64,000 nucleotides of DNA from the NCBI GenBank assembly GCA_000934385.1, contig KN880481.1:1-64000 (forward strand). Reading direction: 5' to 3'. The position numbers and the translations under genes were made by a program. Shown here in pieces: positions 60,561 to 64,000 of the stretch. How positions within the stretch are numbered: position 1 is the stretch's first letter; each line of letters opens with the position of its first letter. The notes beneath the pieces are model-generated. The model was given only the letters and a program-made list of their open reading frames with translations, made no database searches and was not told the origin of the DNA. This DNA comes from Cylindrobasidium torrendii FP15055 ss-10. Taxonomy: Eukaryota; Basidiomycota; Agaricomycetes; Agaricales; Physalacriaceae.

Positions 60561-61534
60561 TTAGTTGCATCCAAAGGTGGTCACATCGATGTTGAGGTTG
60601 TTGCGCAGACGGTTCTGAAAGAAGGAAGATATCAGCTCGAGGACATGAAAACGAGTCCAAGGAAACACACCCTCTGGCCGTTGTTCAGCTGCGCCGTAAG
60701 CCCACAAAGCGTAGCCTGGTTCGCCGCAGTTGGGTTGGCCTGGTATGCAAAGTACGCATCCCCAAACCCAGCACCAAAGTTGTTGTTCAGGCGGTTCTGC
60801 AGGAGGACGTTGGTGCACTGCAGATTAGCGGCAGCGCTAAGGTTGAGTGCCTGGAGTTGAGTCGTCTGTTGAGCGCTGAGGCCGTTGGTAGCCTGGCAGA
60901 ATGCGAGCTGGTTCGCAAAGACAGTCGGGGCAGCAGCTAGGGCGTTGTACACGGTAGCAAGGCCGGGGGCGATAGCGTTGAGCTGCTGGTCGACGTTTGC
61001 AGCACACTGGACGTTGTTGAGGTTGACATTGAGCGCAGCAACACTGGATTGCTGGGCCGCCGTGAGCTGGGTGGTGATAGCACAAAGCGCCGCAGTGTTG
61101 CGTTGGGTCGGGTTGCGAACATAAGCCTGATATGCAGCGCCTAAGCCGGCTTGGATGGCGTTGAGCCGGTCGGTGATGGATGTCGCTGGGCATTGGACGT
61201 TGAGGGTGATGCCGAGTGCGGCGATCCTGCTTCGCTGGGATGCCGTGAGCCGCGTAGTGATGGCGCAGAGTTCGGCGGTGTTCTGCGTGTTGGGGTTTGC
61301 CAGGTATGCCTGGTACGCCTGGCTGAGACCGGGCTGGATAGCGTTGAGTTGAGAACAGATAGTCGTGNNNNNNNNNNNNNNNNNNNNNNNNNNNNNNNNN
61401 NNNNNNNNNNNNNNNNNNNNNNNNNNNNNNNNNNNNNNNNNNNNNNNNNNNNNNNNNNNNNNNNNNNNNNNNNNNNNNNNNNNNNNNNNNNNNNNNNNNN
61501 NNNNNNNNNNNNNNNNNNNNNNNNNNNAGAGCAT
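60561..61534 (-). CDS. Secreted modular repeat protein, copy D (internal assembly gap)
   Basis: Last exon 60561..60614, intron of 56 bp, then exon 2 from 60671 to the gap at 61368, and the first seven bases of exon 1 (61528..61534, ATGCTCT). Modules 2-5 are visible and closely match copy C (TTICSQLNAIQPGLSQAY, ITDRLNAIQAGLGAAYQAY, NVDQQLNAIAPGLATVY, ending DVTTFGCN). The visible frame is intact. Signal peptide and module 1 are inside the N run. A TATA box and the 23-bp palindrome are present upstream. Confidence 0.82.
61368..61527. other. Assembly gap (160 N)
   Basis: 160 N covering intron 1, module 1 and nearly all of exon 1 of copy D. By comparison with copy C about 300 bp would be expected here, so the stated size may be wrong. 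Confidence 0.9.
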
Positions 61535-61620
61535 TGTGGAAGAGGAGGAACCGGTGGCGGGGGATGTGGATGTGGATGGGAGCTGAGAGTTGCTGATTTT
61601 CCGGCTTTGACTGGCGACCC

Positions 61621-61627
61621 TTTTATA
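61621..61627 (-). promoter_or_regulatory. TATA box of copy D
   Basis: Minus-strand TATAAAA, 87 bp before the ATG at 61534. The aligned site in copy B lacks this element. Confidence 0.6.
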
Positions 61628-61698
61628 CTTTTTCGCAACGAGACATGGCGCGCGTTCTTGGGAGATAAGTCACGATGATTGCATAGAGAGCTCAATGC

Positions 61699-61721
61699 GA
61701 TGCGCCTGAGGAAGGCGCATC
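61699..61721. promoter_or_regulatory. 23-bp palindrome in promoter of copy D
   Basis: Identical arms and spacer to the element at 52420..52442, ~165 bp upstream of the ATG. Confidence 0.6.
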
Positions 61722-62541
61722 AGTCTGTGGTTCTGCAGTTCATGGTGAGCGGGAGGGGCCAAGTCTAATAGTGCCCTGGCTTACCTAGCAATAACTCTAT
61801 TCTTCGAAGACGGAAGCCTAAAATTATTTGAAGACATGTCGCTGTTGCTCCAAAGATGTTTTGGAATATCTCGAGGCTGTCCAGGAGGCGCAACTTTGCT
61901 TGAGCGCGGGGGCCAATACGTGACGGTGATTTGATTGAGGCAAGGGGGTTATTGCAATCACGCGGAGCGTCGAGAAGTGCAAAAAAAATGAAACTGTGCG
62001 GTGCGCAAGAAGCTAAATCAATCGAGACCAGAAAGTTCAAGTTGAAGTCCAAGGGAAAGAAGGAAAGCTGCGCTCGTGGTATAGGTTCCGCGACGCGTGA
62101 CGTCATTTTCCCACGCATGCATTGATCGCGTCTTCAATGCCACCGTTCGTTTCCTCTCCGCATAAGTACTTACTGGCGCATCAGAGTACTTAGTGCTTGG
62201 TAATATATCGGCGCGTCCCAGGCAACAGCTGTCCGTGCATTCCCACAGGCATCAGCTGGGTGCGAGCGTGTGTGATCGGGGCTGCCCTTGGTTGCACTTC
62301 CATGACCGGCACTCACTCGATTGACTTGGCTGATTCATGGGCACTACACAGCTTCATTGTGCGCGCTTGCTGGAATCTCGTGTGGCTATTGCCACAACGG
62401 CTGCATTCACTGTCAGGCTTCAAGCTTCAGCTCGCTTCGTGATACGACTGCAAATAGTTTATGGGTTACGGAATGCCGCCTCTCCACAAAACGTATGAAT
62501 CGGCATTTATCGAACGCTGAAGTGAGTACGCAGCGCGTAGT

Positions 62542-63553
62542 CTATAGCGTCCTGATTCGAAGCACATCGCCTTCCTCAACTTGCGATGCCAGTGTCGAGC
62601 CATTGTCCAATTTGTTTGAATCGACACCTCCCTGATCGACAAATAGCCCTGTTGGCTGGGTGTGCTGTGTAAGCTTGCGATTCAAAAATAAACAGAATAA
62701 AGTACACACCGAAGTCATCTTCACTTTCATTGCGGCGGCCAACAAATCTAGGGCCTTTCCCGCCACTGTCGTCTGTGTCCCGCAGCATCAATCATCCATC
62801 GCTTTGAAGACAAGACTGTGTCTACCTTCTTGAGCCAAAAGATTCTCTCGTCTTCCCCATCCTCCACTCTTACGCGTACGTGCAAACGAGTAGCTGCAGG
62901 GACTGAGGCCGGCTTGTCTTTTGGGTCCGCGGGGACTGCCTTATGTCGCATCTTCATCATTTCGACTTTTTTGACTTGTACAGACTTTGGCGACGTGGAC
63001 GATGATGCTGAAGGAGTCGAGGAGCTCGTGGCTGTCTTAGCGGTCCCAACGCCAAAGTGTTTTGTAAGCAGCGCTCTTGCCTTGGAGTTCTCCCTGGTGT
63101 GTTCGCTGCCGCTGCTGGGCGTACATGCGTGTACATCAGGATAACGATGCCTGTGGTGGCGCTCAATCGTATGATTCGTTTGAGGAAATTATGAGATGTG
63201 GATGCGAGGACCGAAAGACGAAACGGAGAAGAGACAAGTGAATAAAGTACGCACTCTGCACAGAATGCCAACCTGCATCGCGTACACAACGCGTCTTTTT
63301 TGGCTTCTTCAGCCGCAAATGCACCCAAACTTGGCTTTTCACAATGTTCGAGAGAGCATCGATCCAAAGGTTGCGCGCCAGAGGGGGAACTTGTGTTGGA
63401 CGAGACGTGAGTGGGGCACTCATGGGCATCGGGCGTGATGTGATCCCTGCAGAAGTATGCTGTACAAGAGCATCGGATAGGTAGAAAGTCAACTTGGTGG
63501 CAATTGGATTGATTGCACTGCCGTCCGACGTCGAGCATGGCAGAGGTAGCCAT
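62542..63553 (-). CDS. AN1-type zinc-finger protein (CUZ1/ZFAND1-like)
   Basis: Exons (complement): 63255..63553, 62826..63150, 62710..62772, 62542..62631; introns of 104, 53 and 78 bp; 258 residues. Two AN1 fingers: CNQSNCHQVDFLPIRC with CRDHITPDAHEC, and CSLEHCEKPSL..., CTRCRLAFCAE joined by the first splice to HRYPDVHAC. A Ser/Lys-rich linker follows, then a C-terminal ubiquitin-like part (RIFWLKK, TVAGKALDLLAAAMKV, EEGDVLRIRTL). Proteins of this layout bind the proteasome and Cdc48/p97, helping clear stress granules and protecting against arsenite. The assignment rests on domain order; a paralogous AN1 protein is possible. Its 5' region faces the spacer 63554..63894. Confidence 0.88.
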
Positions 63554-63894
63554 GATGATAATGTGAGAGTAAGTGGTAGAATGCCGCCGCCGGCATCCAT
63601 TGCGTTGATGCCAGCAATTAATGCAGCGTCTTGGAATTTAGATTTCATTCGCCTCGAAGGCTGCCTGTAGGATACATACTAACTTACATACTCACTTTGC
63701 ATAGCAGCCCATTGACCCAGCATAGCGAAGCGAATCTCAACGTCCTGCATCACCACATTTTTCAGCCAGCACCATCGAGGCGATTGCAATGCAACAAGAA
63801 AAGAGACCTTTGAAGAACAGAGAAATACAGACATTAAATACTGGACGTAGATACAAGGAAAAGGAAAAGAAAGTAAACGTTATAAAGGCTGAAG
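63554..63894. other. Intergenic
   Basis: Promoter of the AN1 gene and 3' flank of the next minus-strand gene; no gene seen. Confidence 0.5.
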
Positions 63895-64000
63895 CTATGA
63901 GCTCTTCTCCTTCTTTTTCTTCTCCTTTTTTTCCTTCTTTTCTTTCTTTTCCTTCTTCTCCTTGGGCGCCTCGGCCTCAGCGTCCTAGACATTGTGAGCA
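63895..64000 (-). CDS. C-terminal exon of an off-window gene, Lys/Glu-rich tail
   Basis: Terminal coding exon 63895..63984, preceded by a TGTCTAG acceptor; the intron runs off the window edge. It encodes 29 residues that are almost entirely Lys and Glu after AEAEAPK, ending KEKSS. Such tails occur on nucleolar proteins (for example the NOP56/NOP58 type) and others, so the gene cannot be named from this exon. Confidence 0.55.

Larger units (their letters stand above)
61535..62390 (-). repeat. Duplicated promoter block of copy D
   Basis: Matches the block upstream of copy B over about 850 bp with scattered substitutions and small indels. No gene inside. Confidence 0.75.

Overview
The window is nuclear DNA of a filamentous basidiomycete, most likely an Agaricomycete. 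Almost every gene is split by introns of 44-60 bp with GT[GA]NGT-type donors (GTGCGT is very frequent) and CAG/TAG acceptors. One gene belongs to the DUF6593 family, and conserved genes are densely packed on both strands. The species cannot be named from the sequence. I rebuilt exon structures by hand from splice signals, reading-frame phase and family conservation; for nearly all models the spliced length closes to a whole number of codons.

Left part (1-15 kb): a partial acidic hypothetical protein at the edge; a basic hypothetical protein; a short candidate gene; a fresh 5'-truncated LINE insertion with a poly(A) run and target-site duplication; then GPI2 (GPI-anchor synthesis) and transketolase, both on the minus strand. 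From 10.5 to 15.0 kb I see no convincing gene.

Middle (15-48 kb): a compact housekeeping stretch. It holds a C2H2 zinc-finger protein, REX4 exonuclease, a small ORF, a GH31 alpha-xylosidase, a coiled-coil protein, an E2 ubiquitin-conjugating enzyme of the UBC7/UBE2G type, the splicing helicase PRP16, a Pro-rich protein, a DUF6593 protein, a CTD-kinase cyclin (CTK2 type) sharing a 117-bp divergent promoter with the ESCRT-III subunit VPS2, a single-pass membrane protein, a 13-exon seven-helix membrane protein, glutamate decarboxylase, a PAP2 lipid phosphatase, a small membrane protein and a Ser/Lys-rich nuclear-type protein.

Right part (48-64 kb): the least explained region. Four copies (A-D) of a secreted protein made of five degenerate ~60-residue, two-cysteine modules lie at 49.87-54.70 kb and 60.56-61.53 kb, flanking the RNA polymerase III subunit RPC2. 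The copies share 3' flanks, promoters and a 23-bp palindrome. One copy has a frameshift and has lost its TATA box, and two copies are interrupted by assembly gaps. I recognise no named family. An AN1 zinc-finger gene and the Lys-rich C-terminus of an off-window gene end the window.

The genes are not a pathway cluster; most are unlinked housekeeping functions. The one lineage-specific expansion is the A-D repeat-protein family.
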